This document shows positions 8,972 through 18,153 of a stretch of DNA of 64,000 bases, piece after piece. A program made the translations under genes and the position numbers. This DNA is from Sorangium cellulosum So0157-2 (GTDB lineage: Bacteria > Myxococcota_A > Polyangia > Polyangiales > Polyangiaceae): assembly GCF_000418325.1 (NCBI RefSeq), contig NC_021658.1, positions 310,001 to 374,000 of the forward strand, given 5' to 3'. The notes under the pieces are model-generated. The model saw only the letters and a program-made list of their open reading frames with translations. It searched no databases and was not told the DNA's origin. Positions within the stretch are counted from its first letter, which is position 1. Each line of letters begins with the position of its first letter.

Positions 8972-9558
8972 GACAGCGCTCCTTTCAGCGGACCCGAGCG
9001 CAGGAAGTTCTCGACCAGCGTGAACCCGTGCTGGGTGAGGAAGCTCTCGGGGTGGAACTGGACGCCGAAGAGCGGATGGCGGACATGTTGGATCGCCATC
9101 GGCACGCCGTCCGTGGACCGGGCGTTGACCCTCAGATCCTCGCTGATGCCCGTGATGGCGAGCGAATGATAGCGCGCTACCGTGAACGGTCGGGGGACGC
9201 CTTCGAAGAGGCCGGTCCCGTCGTGATCTACGGCGCTCGTCTTGCCGTGCATCGGCACGGGCGCGTGCACCGTGCTGCCGCCGAACGCTTCGTTCATGCA
9301 CTGCATGCCGAGGCACACGCCCAGGATGGGGACCTCGCCCTGGTAGCGACGGATGAGCTCGGTCGAGATCCCGGCGGCGCTCGGGCTCTTGGGGCCAGGG
9401 CTCACGAGGACGTAGTCGGGCCGCTGGCGCGCGACGTCTTCCACCGAGAGCGCGTCGGCGCGGAAGACCGAGATGTCCAGGTCGTAGCTGCGGAACATCT
9501 GCACGAGGTTGAACGTGAAGGAGTCGTAGTTGTCGATGACGAGAAGCTTGGCAGGCAT
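8968..9558 (-). CDS. pabA: Aminodeoxychorismate synthase glutamine amidotransferase
   Basis: Class I glutaminase subunit, 196 residues, the usual length. It releases ammonia from glutamine and channels it to the PabB domain encoded next. Visible motifs are the N-terminal LLVIDNYDSFTFNLVQ, the oxyanion region VSPGPKSP, the nucleophile Cys82 in GVCLGMQ, and the His169/Glu171 pair in VQFHPES. It begins 59 bp after the NRPS stop and overlaps the start of pabBC (ATGA), so NRPS-pabA-pabBC reads as one operon. A TrpG role (anthranilate synthase) cannot be excluded from this subunit alone, but its partner has the PabB-type lysine. Confidence 0.93.
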   Translation of the reverse strand: MPAKLLVIDNYDSFTFNLVQMFRSYDLDISVFRADALSVEDVARQRPDYVLVSPGPKSPSAAGISTELIRRYQGEVPILGVCLGMQCMNEAFGGSTVHAPVPMHGKTSAVDHDGTGLFEGVPRPFTVARYHSLAITGISEDLRVNARSTDGVPMAIQHVRHPLFGVQFHPESFLTQHGFTLVENFLRSGPLKGALS

Positions 9559-9617
9559 GCTCTAGCCTCGTGGTTTCGTTGGAGAGAGGGCGCCGCCTTC
9601 CCCACTCGGCGCGGCCG

Positions 9618-12600
9618 CTACAACATCGTGAGCCCACCGTCGACCGGCAGGTACGAGCCGGTCATGAACCGCGACATGTCGCTCGCCAAGAAGAGCACGG
9701 CGCCCGCCATGTCCTCCGGCAAGCCGTTGCGGCGCAGCGGGGACTTGGAGGCGATCGCCTCCTTGACCGCGGGCGCCATCGGCATGGCCGCGTCCGTCAG
9801 CGTGAGCCCGGGCGCGACCGTGTTGACGCGAACGCCGGAAGGGCCCAGCTCGGCGGCGAGCGCGCGCACGAAGGCGTCGACCGCGGCCTTCGCCGTGCTC
9901 TGCGCGAGGAACCCCTCATTGCTGCGCCTGGAGAGGCTGCTCGAGACCGCCACGATGCTGCCGCTCTTGCGCCGGAGCATCTCCGGGACGACCGCCTGGC
10001 ACGGGTAGAACACCGCCTTGAGCTCATCGCTGACCTTCCGCTCGAGGTCGGCCCAGTCGTACTCGACGAAGGGGCGATGACGAAAGTTGATATGCGCGTT
10101 CGCCACCAGGACGTCGATCCGCTCGAAGCGCTGGTGGACCGCCCTCACGAGGTTGGCCACGTCGGCGGCGTCGGTCACGTCGGCCCCGAAGACCTCGGCG
10201 ATCCCGCCCTCCGCCTCGATCTGCTCCTTGACGCGCCGAGCCTGCGCCTCGCTGTCCCGGTAGTTGATGGCGACCCTCGCGCCGTGCTCCGCGAGCAGCA
10301 GCGCGGTGGCGAGCCCGATACCACGGCTGCCGCCGGTGACCAGGGCCACCTTGTCGTGGAGCAGCCCCGAGCCCGCCCGCGTCTTCGGCGCTCGTCGAGC
10401 CGTGGAGGAGGGCTGCGCCTTTCGCTCGCCGGGAGGCCGGCGCGCGATCTCGCGGTCGATCGCGGCGGCCATCGCGTCGAGCTTGGGCGAATCGAAGAGC
10501 TCCGACACGCCGAGCTCGACCTGGAATACGTCCTTGATCCGCGCCAGGACGCGCATGGCAGAGAGCGAGTGCCCGCCGATGGCGAAGAAGTGCGTCCGGC
10601 GACCGATGCGCGCGGCGGGCACGTTCACGACGAGGGACCAGATGTCCGCGAGCGCGCGCTCGGTCGGGCTCGCCGGAGGCTCGTACGGGTCGCCCTGTTG
10701 CAGCTCGCCCTGCGCCTCGAGGAGCGCGCGGCGGTTCAGCTTGCCGTTCGGCAGCTGCGGCATCGCGTCGAGCAGGACGAACGCGTCCGGCACCATGTAC
10801 GCCGGCAGCCTGTTTTGCAGGAACGCGCGCAGCTCCAGGAGGCGCACGGCGCTGCCGGGCGCGCTGGTGTAGAACGCGATCAGCCGATCGCCGTTGCCCA
10901 CGACCGCCCGGGCCCGGACGCCGTCGAAGTCGCCGAGCACCATCTCCACCTGGCGCACGTCGACGCGAAAGCCCCGCACCTTGACCTGAAAGTCCCAGCG
11001 ACCGATGTAGTCGAGCGTGCCGTCCGGGAGGTGTCTGACGACGTCGCCCGTGTTGTAGAGGCGATCGCTCGGCTCGGCGCCGAACGGGTTGGCCACGAAG
11101 CGCTCGGCGGTCAGGGCGTCGAGGCCGTGGTACCCCTCGGGCAAGCTCACGGAGGCGACGTGCAGCTCCCCGGGGACGCCTTCGGGCACCAGCCTGCCCT
11201 GGCGATCGAGCACGTAGACCTTGGTATTGGCGATCGGCGTGCCGATCGGGACGAAATCGCGCTGACCGTCGAAGCTCGACGTATCGTAGTAGCTGATGTC
11301 GTTGAGCTCGGTGCAGCCATAGTTGTTGAGCAGGCGCGCGCTCGGGAACACCTCGCGGAACGCGAGCACAAGGGCCTTCGGCAGCGGCTCGCCGGCGGTG
11401 ATGCAACTCTTCAGCGCCGGCAAGCGCCGCCCGCTCGACTGCAGGTGCTCGATGACGCTCGCGAGGTGCGAGGGCCCGATGTTGAGGCGGCTGGCGCGGT
11501 GCTCGGCCAGCGCGGCGACGAAGGCCGCCGCGTCTCGAACGGTGTCGTTGTCGATGAACACCTGCGGGCACCCGTTGAGCAGGCCCGCGAACAGCTCCTT
11601 GACCGCGACCGCAAAGACGAACGTCGTCTTCTGGGCGACGACCTCACCCGCCTCGAACGGCAGCCTGGTCTCGAGGGCGCTCAGCCAGTTGTTGAGCTGG
11701 CGGTGGGGCACCCGGACGCCCTTGGGCTTGCCCGTGGACCCCGACGTATACATGACATACGCGAGCGCCTCGGGCTGCGCGCGCAGCTCCGGCGGCGTGT
11801 CCGGGTGCTTCGACGCGGCGTTCCAGACCTGCTCGAGCCCGAGGCACCGGGCGTCGTCGAGCTCGAGCTGGGCCTGGTGCCGGGCGCCGCAGATGACGGC
11901 GCTCGGGCGCGCGTCATCGAGGATCTGCCCCACGTAGGACTTCGGGTATGCCGGGTCGATCGGCACGTACGCCGCCCCCGCCTTCCAGATGCCGAGCAGG
12001 GTCGCGAGCAGCTCGCCGCTGCGATCCAGACACACGGCGACCAGGTCCCCTCGCGCGACGCCCCGCGCCGCGAGCGCGTGCGCCACCTGGTTCGCGCGCC
12101 GCGCGACCTCGAGGTAGCTCCAGGCGCCCCGCTCGTCCCAGCACGCCACCGCGCCCGGCGAGCGCTCGACTTGCGCGTCGAAGCGCTGGACGAAGCACCA
12201 GGCCGGCGCTGGGGTCGCCGGCGCTCGGTTGTACTGCTCGAGCAGCTTCTGAACGTCGGCGTCGCGCAGCAGAGGCAGCTCGAGCACGCGCCGATCCGCG
12301 TCGCTGAACATGCCTTCCAGCACCCGCTGATGGTGGGCGAGCAAGCGCTCGATGGCCTCGCGGTCGTACAGATCGGAGGCGTACACCACCTCCACCGCGA
12401 GCTCGTCCGCCCCCCCCGAGTACGACAGCTCGATCTCGCATCGCGCCGGGACGTGCTCTCTCGCGAGCAGCCGCCGAACCGCGTCGTCGCTCTCGTCGGG
12501 ATCGGGGTAAGCGTCGAAGCTCACGTCGCCCGGCAGCGGAGCGCCCAGCGAGGTCTCAGGGAAATTCTGGTGCCTCATGACGATGGGCACGAGCGGGTTC

Positions 12601-13775
12601 GCGCCGCCGCGGCGCGCGACGTCGGTCGCCTGCAGGATCCGTTCGAAGGGCACGGCCTGCTCGAACGCGGTCAGCACCTGCGCGCGCACCGCCTTGAGCA
12701 GCGCGCCGACGCTGCTCTGTTCGTCGATGTGCAGCCGGAGCGGCAAGATATTGATGAAGAACCCGATCAAGGGCTCGAACTCGACGTCCGTTCGGTTGGA
12801 CGTCGTGGTGCCGATGCAGAGGTCGTCCCTGTTCGTATACCGGCTGAGCGCGACGCCGAGCGCCGCGAGCAACGACATGAAGATCGTGCAGCCGTGCTGG
12901 CGAGACAGGCGATCGAGGTTTCGCGCGAACTCGCTCGAATAGCGAACCACGAAGCTCTCGCTCGTCGTGCAGGATTTCGCCTGCCGCGCATGCGTCGTGG
13001 GGAGCTCGAGGCTGTCCTCGTAGCCCTCGAGCGTTCGACGCCAGTAGTCGAGGCGAGCGGACGACTCCGAGGCCCGCTGCAAGCGTGCGTAATCCTTGTA
13101 TTGTACCGTCAGCGGCGGGAAAGCCGGCCGCTCCGCGCGGCAGAACGCAGCGTAAGCGCTCTGGAGCTCCCCCAGGAAGATGGCCTTCAGGGACCACGCG
13201 TCCGCCGCGATGTGGTGCACGTTGAACAGGAGCAGGTGCCGGTCCCCCGACAAGCGCAGCAAGCTCACGATGAAGATCGGACCCCGGAGGAGATCGAAGC
13301 GGTGCTCGAGGTGTCGCTCGAGGTGCTCCAGCATCCCAGCGCGGTCGACGGCGATGACCGGCAGGCGCACGCGCTCCGGCGGCGCGACGAACTGCACGGG
13401 CTCCCCCGCCTCCGTCTGCCCGTAGTAGGTGCGCAAGCTCTCGTGACGGGCGACGATCTCGCTCAAGCTCTGCTCCAGCGCCGAGACGTCGAGGTCGCCT
13501 CGGACGAGCAGCAGGAGGGGCAGATTGTAGCTCGTGCTCTCTGGACTGCGCTGGTGATGGACCCACAGTCGCTCTTGAAACAAGGACAGCGGGCTGCCCT
13601 CGTCGCCTGACGCCTGCGGTTCGTTCGCCGCCGCAGCTGGTGGCGCTGCCATGGCCGAGGGTGACATCACGACGGGTTGCAAGCTCGCTGCCTCCTCGCG
13701 AACGATGCCTCCCTCGTCGTGCACGAGCCCCGAACGATTCGTGACGTGAACACACGAACCCTCATCGACAGCCAT
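9618..13775 (-). CDS. NRPS, one module: C-A-PCP with fused short-chain dehydrogenase
   Basis: 1385 residues. Condensation domain at about 61-490 with HHIAADAW (187-194; His188 and Asp192 kept, the usual Gly changed to Ala). Adenylation domain at about 510-1015: YTSGSTGKPKGV, NNYGCTE, YNTGD, GRWDFQVKVRG, LPNGKLNR. At 722 the Asp that anchors alpha-amino groups is Ala; the ten code residues (722, 723, 726, 765, 792, 794, 818, 826, 827, 1012) read AVKNIANDIK. Carrier domain at about 1035-1105, Ser1070 in GGHSL. Short-chain dehydrogenase at about 1138-1385 with TGGSRGIG, but QSTAK replaces YxxxK (Gln1292) and ANAH replaces NNAG. No thioesterase or R domain. GGAGGAG lies six bases before the ATG. 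It heads an operon with pabA-pabBC, so 4-aminobenzoate is the likely monomer (inference). No donor module, transporter or phosphopantetheinyl transferase is nearby. Confidence 0.95.
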   Translation of the reverse strand: MAVDEGSCVHVTNRSGLVHDEGGIVREEAASLQPVVMSPSAMAAPPAAAANEPQASGDEGSPLSLFQERLWVHHQRSPESTSYNLPLLLLVRGDLDVSALEQSLSEIVARHESLRTYYGQTEAGEPVQFVAPPERVRLPVIAVDRAGMLEHLERHLEHRFDLLRGPIFIVSLLRLSGDRHLLLFNVHHIAADAWSLKAIFLGELQSAYAAFCRAERPAFPPLTVQYKDYARLQRASESSARLDYWRRTLEGYEDSLELPTTHARQAKSCTTSESFVVRYSSEFARNLDRLSRQHGCTIFMSLLAALGVALSRYTNRDDLCIGTTTSNRTDVEFEPLIGFFINILPLRLHIDEQSSVGALLKAVRAQVLTAFEQAVPFERILQATDVARRGGANPLVPIVMRHQNFPETSLGAPLPGDVSFDAYPDPDESDDAVRRLLAREHVPARCEIELSYSGGADELAVEVVYASDLYDREAIERLLAHHQRVLEGMFSDADRRVLELPLLRDADVQKLLEQYNRAPATPAPAWCFVQRFDAQVERSPGAVACWDERGAWSYLEVARRANQVAHALAARGVARGDLVAVCLDRSGELLATLLGIWKAGAAYVPIDPAYPKSYVGQILDDARPSAVICGARHQAQLELDDARCLGLEQVWNAASKHPDTPPELRAQPEALAYVMYTSGSTGKPKGVRVPHRQLNNWLSALETRLPFEAGEVVAQKTTFVFAVAVKELFAGLLNGCPQVFIDNDTVRDAAAFVAALAEHRASRLNIGPSHLASVIEHLQSSGRRLPALKSCITAGEPLPKALVLAFREVFPSARLLNNYGCTELNDISYYDTSSFDGQRDFVPIGTPIANTKVYVLDRQGRLVPEGVPGELHVASVSLPEGYHGLDALTAERFVANPFGAEPSDRLYNTGDVVRHLPDGTLDYIGRWDFQVKVRGFRVDVRQVEMVLGDFDGVRARAVVGNGDRLIAFYTSAPGSAVRLLELRAFLQNRLPAYMVPDAFVLLDAMPQLPNGKLNRRALLEAQGELQQGDPYEPPASPTERALADIWSLVVNVPAARIGRRTHFFAIGGHSLSAMRVLARIKDVFQVELGVSELFDSPKLDAMAAAIDREIARRPPGERKAQPSSTARRAPKTRAGSGLLHDKVALVTGGSRGIGLATALLLAEHGARVAINYRDSEAQARRVKEQIEAEGGIAEVFGADVTDAADVANLVRAVHQRFERIDVLVANAHINFRHRPFVEYDWADLERKVSDELKAVFYPCQAVVPEMLRRKSGSIVAVSSSLSRRSNEGFLAQSTAKAAVDAFVRALAAELGPSGVRVNTVAPGLTLTDAAMPMAPAVKEAIASKSPLRRNGLPEDMAGAVLFLASDMSRFMTGSYLPVDGGLTML

Positions 13776-14164
13776 ACCTGCTCCTCCAGGGAGTGGAACG
13801 TCCGAACGCAGCGGCGATTCGCAGACCCTTGGCGATAACTGGGCTACATCTGTGCAAAGCCAAACCCTGACTCAAGCTTCTCGCGTGATCTCCCGTGTCC
13901 CAGTGATGCCCAATCGGGGCCGCCTCTCCCGGCGCGCGGTCGGTCGGAGGGGCGCTCACGACTCGGCAGGCCGGCGAGCCGGTCAACCGCCGCAGGTCCT
14001 TCTCAAGTATACCAAGAACGGTCGAGCGTGCGCGTTCGGGCGTGCACCGCACCGCTCATTCCCGCAAGTGAGCACAAGGACCTTACCACGATCTGGCTTT
14101 GGTCGGAGGGTTTGGTAGGTTCGCGCACACGAGACCACGCTCATGTTGGTCGCGTGGACGTAGT
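13776..14164. other. Gene-poor region upstream of the NRPS operon
   Basis: About 390 bp with no credible gene. Short open frames here lack ribosome sites and family-like text. The promoter of the minus-strand NRPS operon must lie here or just beyond; I could not identify convincing -35/-10 hexamers. Confidence 0.4.
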
Positions 14165-14186
14165 GTTGACCGCAGAGCGTGTCAAC
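14165..14186. promoter_or_regulatory. Inverted repeat GTTGAC-N10-GTCAAC
   Basis: Perfect six-base arms (14165-14170 and 14181-14186) separated by ten bases, the geometry of a dimeric regulator site. It lies about 390 bp upstream of the NRPS start and overlaps the GTG of a doubtful small gene. Which gene it would control is unknown. Confidence 0.3.
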
Positions 14187-14463
14187 GGATTTGAAACAGC
14201 GGAAACGTGAATTCCAGAGGGAAGCAGCTTACCGTCTCGAGAAAATGGCGCGGCGCGCTGAGCTGCGGAAGGCATCGGCGCAGACGGTGGCTCCGGACTC
14301 GGAAACGCTGTCAACGTCCAAAGAAACGGATTGTTTCATGGAAGTTTCTGATGGACATGGAATTGGCAATCTGATCCTAGTCACCCGGTCAGTAGAACAG
14401 GCCTTGCTTCAGTCGCGCACGGTCACCTTGGCATACAGCGCGTCGAGGGCGATGCGCGGGTAG
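14179..14463 (+). CDS. Doubtful small gene, 94 aa
   Basis: Starts with GTG 14179. The first about 75 residues are charged and helical (LKQRKREFQREAAYRLEKMARR), then Ser/Thr-rich, and the base composition is clearly lower in GC than the genome. The last about 20 codons run into the Gly-rich relic on the other strand, so the frame is probably broken at about 14400. There is no good ribosome site. It could be the 5' end of a transferred gene truncated by the rearrangement that left the relic, or no gene at all. Confidence 0.25.
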   Translation: MSTDLKQRKREFQREAAYRLEKMARRAELRKASAQTVAPDSETLSTSKETDCFMEVSDGHGIGNLILVTRSVEQALLQSRTVTLAYSASRAMRG

Positions 14464-14690
14464 CCGTTCTCGCCCCCTTGCCGCCTCGGCCGCCGCGGCC
14501 GCCGGCCCGCCCGGGCGGCCCCCCTTGGACGCCCCCCGGCGCCCCCCTTGGACGCGGCGCCGCACACGCCGAGCCCGCCCCTGCGGCGGCCGCCTCCGCC
14601 GCCGCCCAGGCCCGGCGCGCCCCAGTCGCCGTCGCCGGCCCGGTTCGCTTCCCAGCCGGCCGGCGCTCGGGAGCTCGCACGCGTTCACCA
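14409..14690 (-). pseudogene. Relic 2 of the Gly-rich repeat family
   Basis: On the minus strand one frame reads GDWGAPGLGGGGGGRRRGG, GLGVCGAASKGGAGG and then GGENGYPRIALDALYAKVTVRD before a TGA at 14411-14409. The last module matches relic 1 (GGENGSPSIGIVAL, ARVTVRD), and GLGV-x-GAAS-x-GGAGG matches relic 3. Neither the conserved C-terminus of relic 1 nor a start or signal sequence is present, so both ends are lost. Confidence 0.45.
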
Positions 14691-14865
14691 TGGCAGGCTC
14701 GCCCTGCGCGGTGGAGGGCTCGGCGCGCTGCGACGACCTGAGCACCGCCGCCGCTGATCGGCCGGGCCGTCGCAGGAGCGCTTCTCCGCTGCGGAGGGTA
14801 GGGCATCGAGGGCCCGCTCGCGCCTTCGTCCGATGTAGGGCCCGCGCGGTCCCGGGCCGGTCTCC

Positions 14866-14896
14866 TTGACAAGGCGGGGCAGCCGTCGGATACGCT
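14866..14896 (+). promoter_or_regulatory. Possible sigma-70-type promoter
   Basis: TTGACA at 14866-14871 is followed after 17-19 bases by GATACG/TACGCT (14889-14896). It points toward the GFA-family gene at 15069, about 170 bp downstream, and no other gene lies between them. Confidence 0.35.
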
Positions 14897-15068
14897 ATCT
14901 TCCAGCGATGCGCGGTGGCGGCACGAGGGGGTGGGTTCGGAGCTCGAGGCGCTCGGCGCGGAAGCGGCGGTCAGCGGTCGAGGGGGCTGATCACTCCACG
15001 GGCGGGCTTCGCCCGCTCGCGGCCGCCCCGCATGTCAACCGTCGGGCGACGCCATCCACCTGAGCACC

Positions 15069-15467
15069 ATGATGAGAAATCGCCTCGCGAGCTGCAGTTG
15101 CGGCAAGTTGTCGGCCGAGGTCGAAGGCGAGCCGATTCGCGTGTCCGTCTGTCACTGCCTGGCCTGCCAACGACGGACCGGAAGCGTCTTCGGCGCTCAG
15201 GCCCGGTTCAGTCGCGAGAGCGTGAAGATAAAGGGGCACGGGAAGGACTTCGTTCGAATCGGAGACGAAGGGACGAAGAGCACCTTCACGTTCTGTCCTG
15301 AGTGTGGCGCCACCGTCTATTACGCGATGGCCGGACACGAGGACGTGATCGCCATACCGGTGGGGGCCTTCGCGGATCCGGCCTTCCCCGGTCCAACGTC
15401 CTCGGTCTACGAAGAGCGAATGCATGGCTGGGTTGCCATGCCGCGAGACATCGAGCACATGCGCTAG
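15069..15467 (+). CDS. GFA/CENP-V-family zinc protein
   Basis: 132 residues, the usual length of the glutathione-dependent formaldehyde-activating (GFA) family. Zinc ligands are in the family pattern: CSCG at 9-12, VCHCLACQRRTG with Cys28, Cys30 and Cys33, and FCPECGATVYY with the last Cys pair. Members bind zinc in a beta-tent fold; some react with S-hydroxymethyl-glutathione, but most are uncharacterised. ATG 15069 is followed at once by a second ATG, and neither has a strong ribosome site. A glutathione S-transferase gene converges from the other side, consistent with a thiol or aldehyde theme, though this is only proximity. Confidence 0.85.
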   Translation: MMRNRLASCSCGKLSAEVEGEPIRVSVCHCLACQRRTGSVFGAQARFSRESVKIKGHGKDFVRIGDEGTKSTFTFCPECGATVYYAMAGHEDVIAIPVGAFADPAFPGPTSSVYEERMHGWVAMPRDIEHMR

Positions 15468-15501
15468 GCGCTGTCGAACCTCGCCCCGCTCCAGGAGCAC
15501 A

Positions 15502-16161
15502 TCATGCGATGTCGTCGACGCTCACGCCGAGTCGCTCGGCGTAGAGGTGAAGGGTGCGCTGCCACGCCGGGCGGGCCTGACAGCGCTCGAAGTAGGCCTT
15601 GAGCCGCGGGAAGGGATCCATCAGGTCGGTCCTGCGGATGCTGCGCAGGACGCCGGCCATCATGATGTCGGCCGCCGTGAAATCGTCGCAGGCGATCCAC
15701 GCGCGGTCCGCGAGGCGGCGCTCGACGTGGCCGAGCCAGCGGCGGGCGAGGTTGGGCACCTCCGCGTGGAGCCTGGGCGCGGCCTTGCCGCTGTCGAAGA
15801 TCCCGATCATGTCGAGGCACACGAGGGTCGGCTCGACGGTGCTGACCGCGGCGAAGCACCACTGGACGACGCGGGTGCGGCCCTGGACGTCGCCCGGGAT
15901 CAGCTTGCCGGCCTTCTCCGCCAGGTAGAGCACCACCGCGGCAGATTCGGCCACCACGAAGCCGTCGTCGTCGATGACCGGCGCCTGGTGGAAGGGGCTG
16001 ATGCGGCCGTAAGCGTCGCTGTCGAGCTCGCCGGCGGTGTGGTCGAGCGCGTGGACGCGATACGGCAGCCCGGTCTCCTCGAGCGCCCACTGCGCCCGGA
16101 GGTCTTTGGTCTCGCCGATCCCCTCGGGGAAGATCCTTCCGAAGCCATAGAGCGTGATCAT
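15502..16161 (-). CDS. Glutathione S-transferase
   Basis: 219 residues. N-terminal thioredoxin-like domain (about 1-80): MITLYGFGR, ALEETGLPYR, the cis-Pro segment FHQAPVIDDDG and the glutathione-contact ESAAVVLYLAE. C-terminal helical domain: RWLGHVERRLADRAWIACDDFTAADIMMAGVL, the standard N-capping box. It should conjugate glutathione to electrophiles, or act as a thiol peroxidase or isomerase, in the cytosol. The start at 16161 has GGAG eight bases upstream and begins exactly at the fold; the longer frame to 16374 is low-quality sequence. Subclass not assigned. Confidence 0.9.
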   Translation of the reverse strand: MITLYGFGRIFPEGIGETKDLRAQWALEETGLPYRVHALDHTAGELDSDAYGRISPFHQAPVIDDDGFVVAESAAVVLYLAEKAGKLIPGDVQGRTRVVQWCFAAVSTVEPTLVCLDMIGIFDSGKAAPRLHAEVPNLARRWLGHVERRLADRAWIACDDFTAADIMMAGVLRSIRRTDLMDPFPRLKAYFERCQARPAWQRTLHLYAERLGVSVDDIA

Positions 16162-16388
16162 GTCGTTCTCCGATCGGTGACCGGATCCACCGGCCGGCTC
16201 CGGACCGTGCCATGCCGCGGACGGCGGCGCGAGCCCGGAGCGGCTCGGGGGGCGGCCCGCGCAGCGCCGGCGCCCCCCGTCATGGCGGTCGCTGGCCGGC
16301 CGGGGCGAGCTCCGGCGCGTCGACGCGGCGGCTTGCGCGGCGCGCAACGAAGCGCTCGACGGTGCGCCGATCAAAGGGCTGGACGGAC

Positions 16389-16405
16389 TTAGTAAATAGT
16401 GCTAA
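16389..16405. promoter_or_regulatory. AT-rich operator-like site before xylA
   Basis: TTAGTAAATAGTGCTAA stands out in a GC-rich background. TTAG and CTAA form an imperfect palindrome 123 bp before the xylose isomerase start. Spacing and ends resemble operators of ROK-type XylR repressors; no such regulator gene is in the window. Confidence 0.35.
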
Positions 16406-16527
16406 CTTACTCTCGGACCACGTGATGCAGGCCGGTGGGAGGCCGCCGTGATGATCCGTCAACCCCGTGGTGCGCCTGGTCAGGGCCTGACGAAGGCGCA
16501 CGCGAGCCGCGAGCAGGAGAGCCGTCC

Positions 16528-17859
16528 ATGACCGTCGTGATTGGAAACAAAGAGTACTTCCCCGGTGTCGGCAAGATCCCCTACGAGGGGCCCGAGTCCG
16601 ACAACCCCGTCGCCTTCAAGTGGTACGACGAGAGCCGCGTCGTCGCCGGCAAGCCCATGAAGGACCACTTCAAGTTCGCCGTGTGTTACTGGCACACCTT
16701 CTGTGGTCGTGGGCACGACCCCTTCGGTCCGGGGACGATCAACTTCCCCTGGGACGAGGGGAAGGACCCGCTGACCCGCGCTCGCATGAAGATGGACGCG
16801 AACTTCGAGTTCATCACCAAGCTGGGCGCGACGCACTACTGTTTCCACGACATCGACCTGGTGGAGGAGGGCGACAGCCGCGCCGAGACGTCGCGCCGCC
16901 TTCAGGGCATCGTCGAGTACGCCAAGCAGAAGCAAGCGCAGTCGGGCGTCAAGCTGCTGTGGGGCACGGCGAACCTGTTCTCCAACCCGCGCTACATGAA
17001 CGGCGCCTCCACGAACCCGGATTTCTCCGTGGTGGCCTACGCCGGCGCCCAGCTGAAGGACGCCCTCGACGCCACCATCGCGCTGAACGGTGAGAACTAC
17101 GTGTTCTGGGGCGGCCGCGAGGGTTACATGAGCCTGCTGAACACGGACATGAAGCGCGAGAAGGAGCACTTCGCGCGCTTCTTGACCATGGCGCGCGACT
17201 ACGCGCGCGCCCGGGGCTTCAAGGGGACCTTCTTCATCGAGCCCAAGCCGATGGAGCCGTCGAAGCACCAGTACGACTTCGACGCCGAGACCGTGATCGG
17301 GTTCCTGCGCCAGCACGGCCTGGACAAGGACTTCAAGCTCAACCTGGAGACGAACCACGCGACGCTCGCTGGCCACACCATGGAGCACGAGATGCAGGTG
17401 GCCGCGGACGCCGGCATGCTCGGCAGCATCGACGCGAACCGCGGCGACTACCAGAACGCGTGGGACACCGATCAGTTCCCCTACAACATCAACGAGACGG
17501 TGGAGATGATGCTCATCCTCCTCCGCAGCGGCGGGTTCCAGGGTGGCGGCGTCAACTTCGACGCGAAGCGCCGCCGCAACTCGACGGACCTGATCGACAC
17601 CTTCCACGGCCACATCGGCGGCATGGACGTGTTCGCCCGCGCGCTCATCATCGCCGACGACCTGATCCGCAAGTCGCCGCTCGAGTCGATGCGCAAGGCT
17701 CGTTACGCGTCGTTCGACGGCGGCAAGGGCGCGGAGTTCGAGCAGGGGAAGCTCACGCTGGAGCAGCTGGCCGAGATCGGCAACGCCGGCGGCGAGGTCA
17801 AGCTCACGAGCGGTCAGCAAGAGCTGTACGAGAACATCGTCAATCGGTGGATCCGGTAA
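16528..17859 (+). CDS. xylA: Xylose isomerase
   Basis: Converts D-xylose to D-xylulose (and glucose to fructose) in the cytosol with two divalent metals. 443 residues, matching class II enzymes. Key text: [18 protein letters not shown] near the start, [11 protein letters not shown] carrying the catalytic His-Asp pair, [17 protein letters not shown] with the metal-binding Glu and the Lys, [17 protein letters not shown], and [22 protein letters not shown] 16528 has AGGAG nine bases upstream. No xylulokinase or transporter follows; the next gene on the strand is an L-fucose isomerase-family protein 294 bp on. The AT-rich site at 16389 suggests repressor control. Confidence 0.97.
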   Translation: MTVVIGNKEYFPGVGKIPYEGPESDNPVAFKWYDESRVVAGKPMKDHFKFAVCYWHTFCGRGHDPFGPGTINFPWDEGKDPLTRARMKMDANFEFITKLGATHYCFHDIDLVEEGDSRAETSRRLQGIVEYAKQKQAQSGVKLLWGTANLFSNPRYMNGASTNPDFSVVAYAGAQLKDALDATIALNGENYVFWGGREGYMSLLNTDMKREKEHFARFLTMARDYARARGFKGTFFIEPKPMEPSKHQYDFDAETVIGFLRQHGLDKDFKLNLETNHATLAGHTMEHEMQVAADAGMLGSIDANRGDYQNAWDTDQFPYNINETVEMMLILLRSGGFQGGGVNFDAKRRRNSTDLIDTFHGHIGGMDVFARALIIADDLIRKSPLESMRKARYASFDGGKGAEFEQGKLTLEQLAEIGNAGGEVKLTSGQQELYENIVNRWIR

Positions 17860-17866
17860 TTCGATA

Positions 17867-17910
17867 GGGCGAGCGAGCGAACGGCATCCCAGGCGCGTTC
17901 CAGCTCGCCC
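17867..17910 (+). terminator. Possible terminator after xylA
   Basis: GGGCGAGC (17867-17874) can pair with GCTCGCCC (17903-17910), seven bases after the xylA stop codon. The 28-base loop makes it weaker than a standard terminator. Confidence 0.25.
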
Positions 17911-18153
17911 CCGCCCTCGCCGCCGCTCTTCAAAGAGATCACGGCGTCGAGCTTCATCCTGCCGTTACAGGTCGGCTCCGAGAGCCTTGACCCTGCGGAA
18001 CACGGTTGCTTGTCCCATCCGCCGCGGACGTGCGCCAAGCCCCTGGGCTGGACGGGCGCGCTCGTCCATCGTCGCGGGTGGCGTCAGGTACAGGGGAGTT
18101 GAACGAATCAAGTGCGGTCCGCGGACCGCGTCGGACGTGGAGAGGGGTTGGCG

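Noticed and set aside
9570..13610. 1346-codon open frame on the plus strand across the NRPS
   Set aside because: Shadow of the NRPS: Arg/Ala/Val-rich text without any family motif, caused by high GC at third positions. The minus strand has complete C, A, PCP and SDR motifs.
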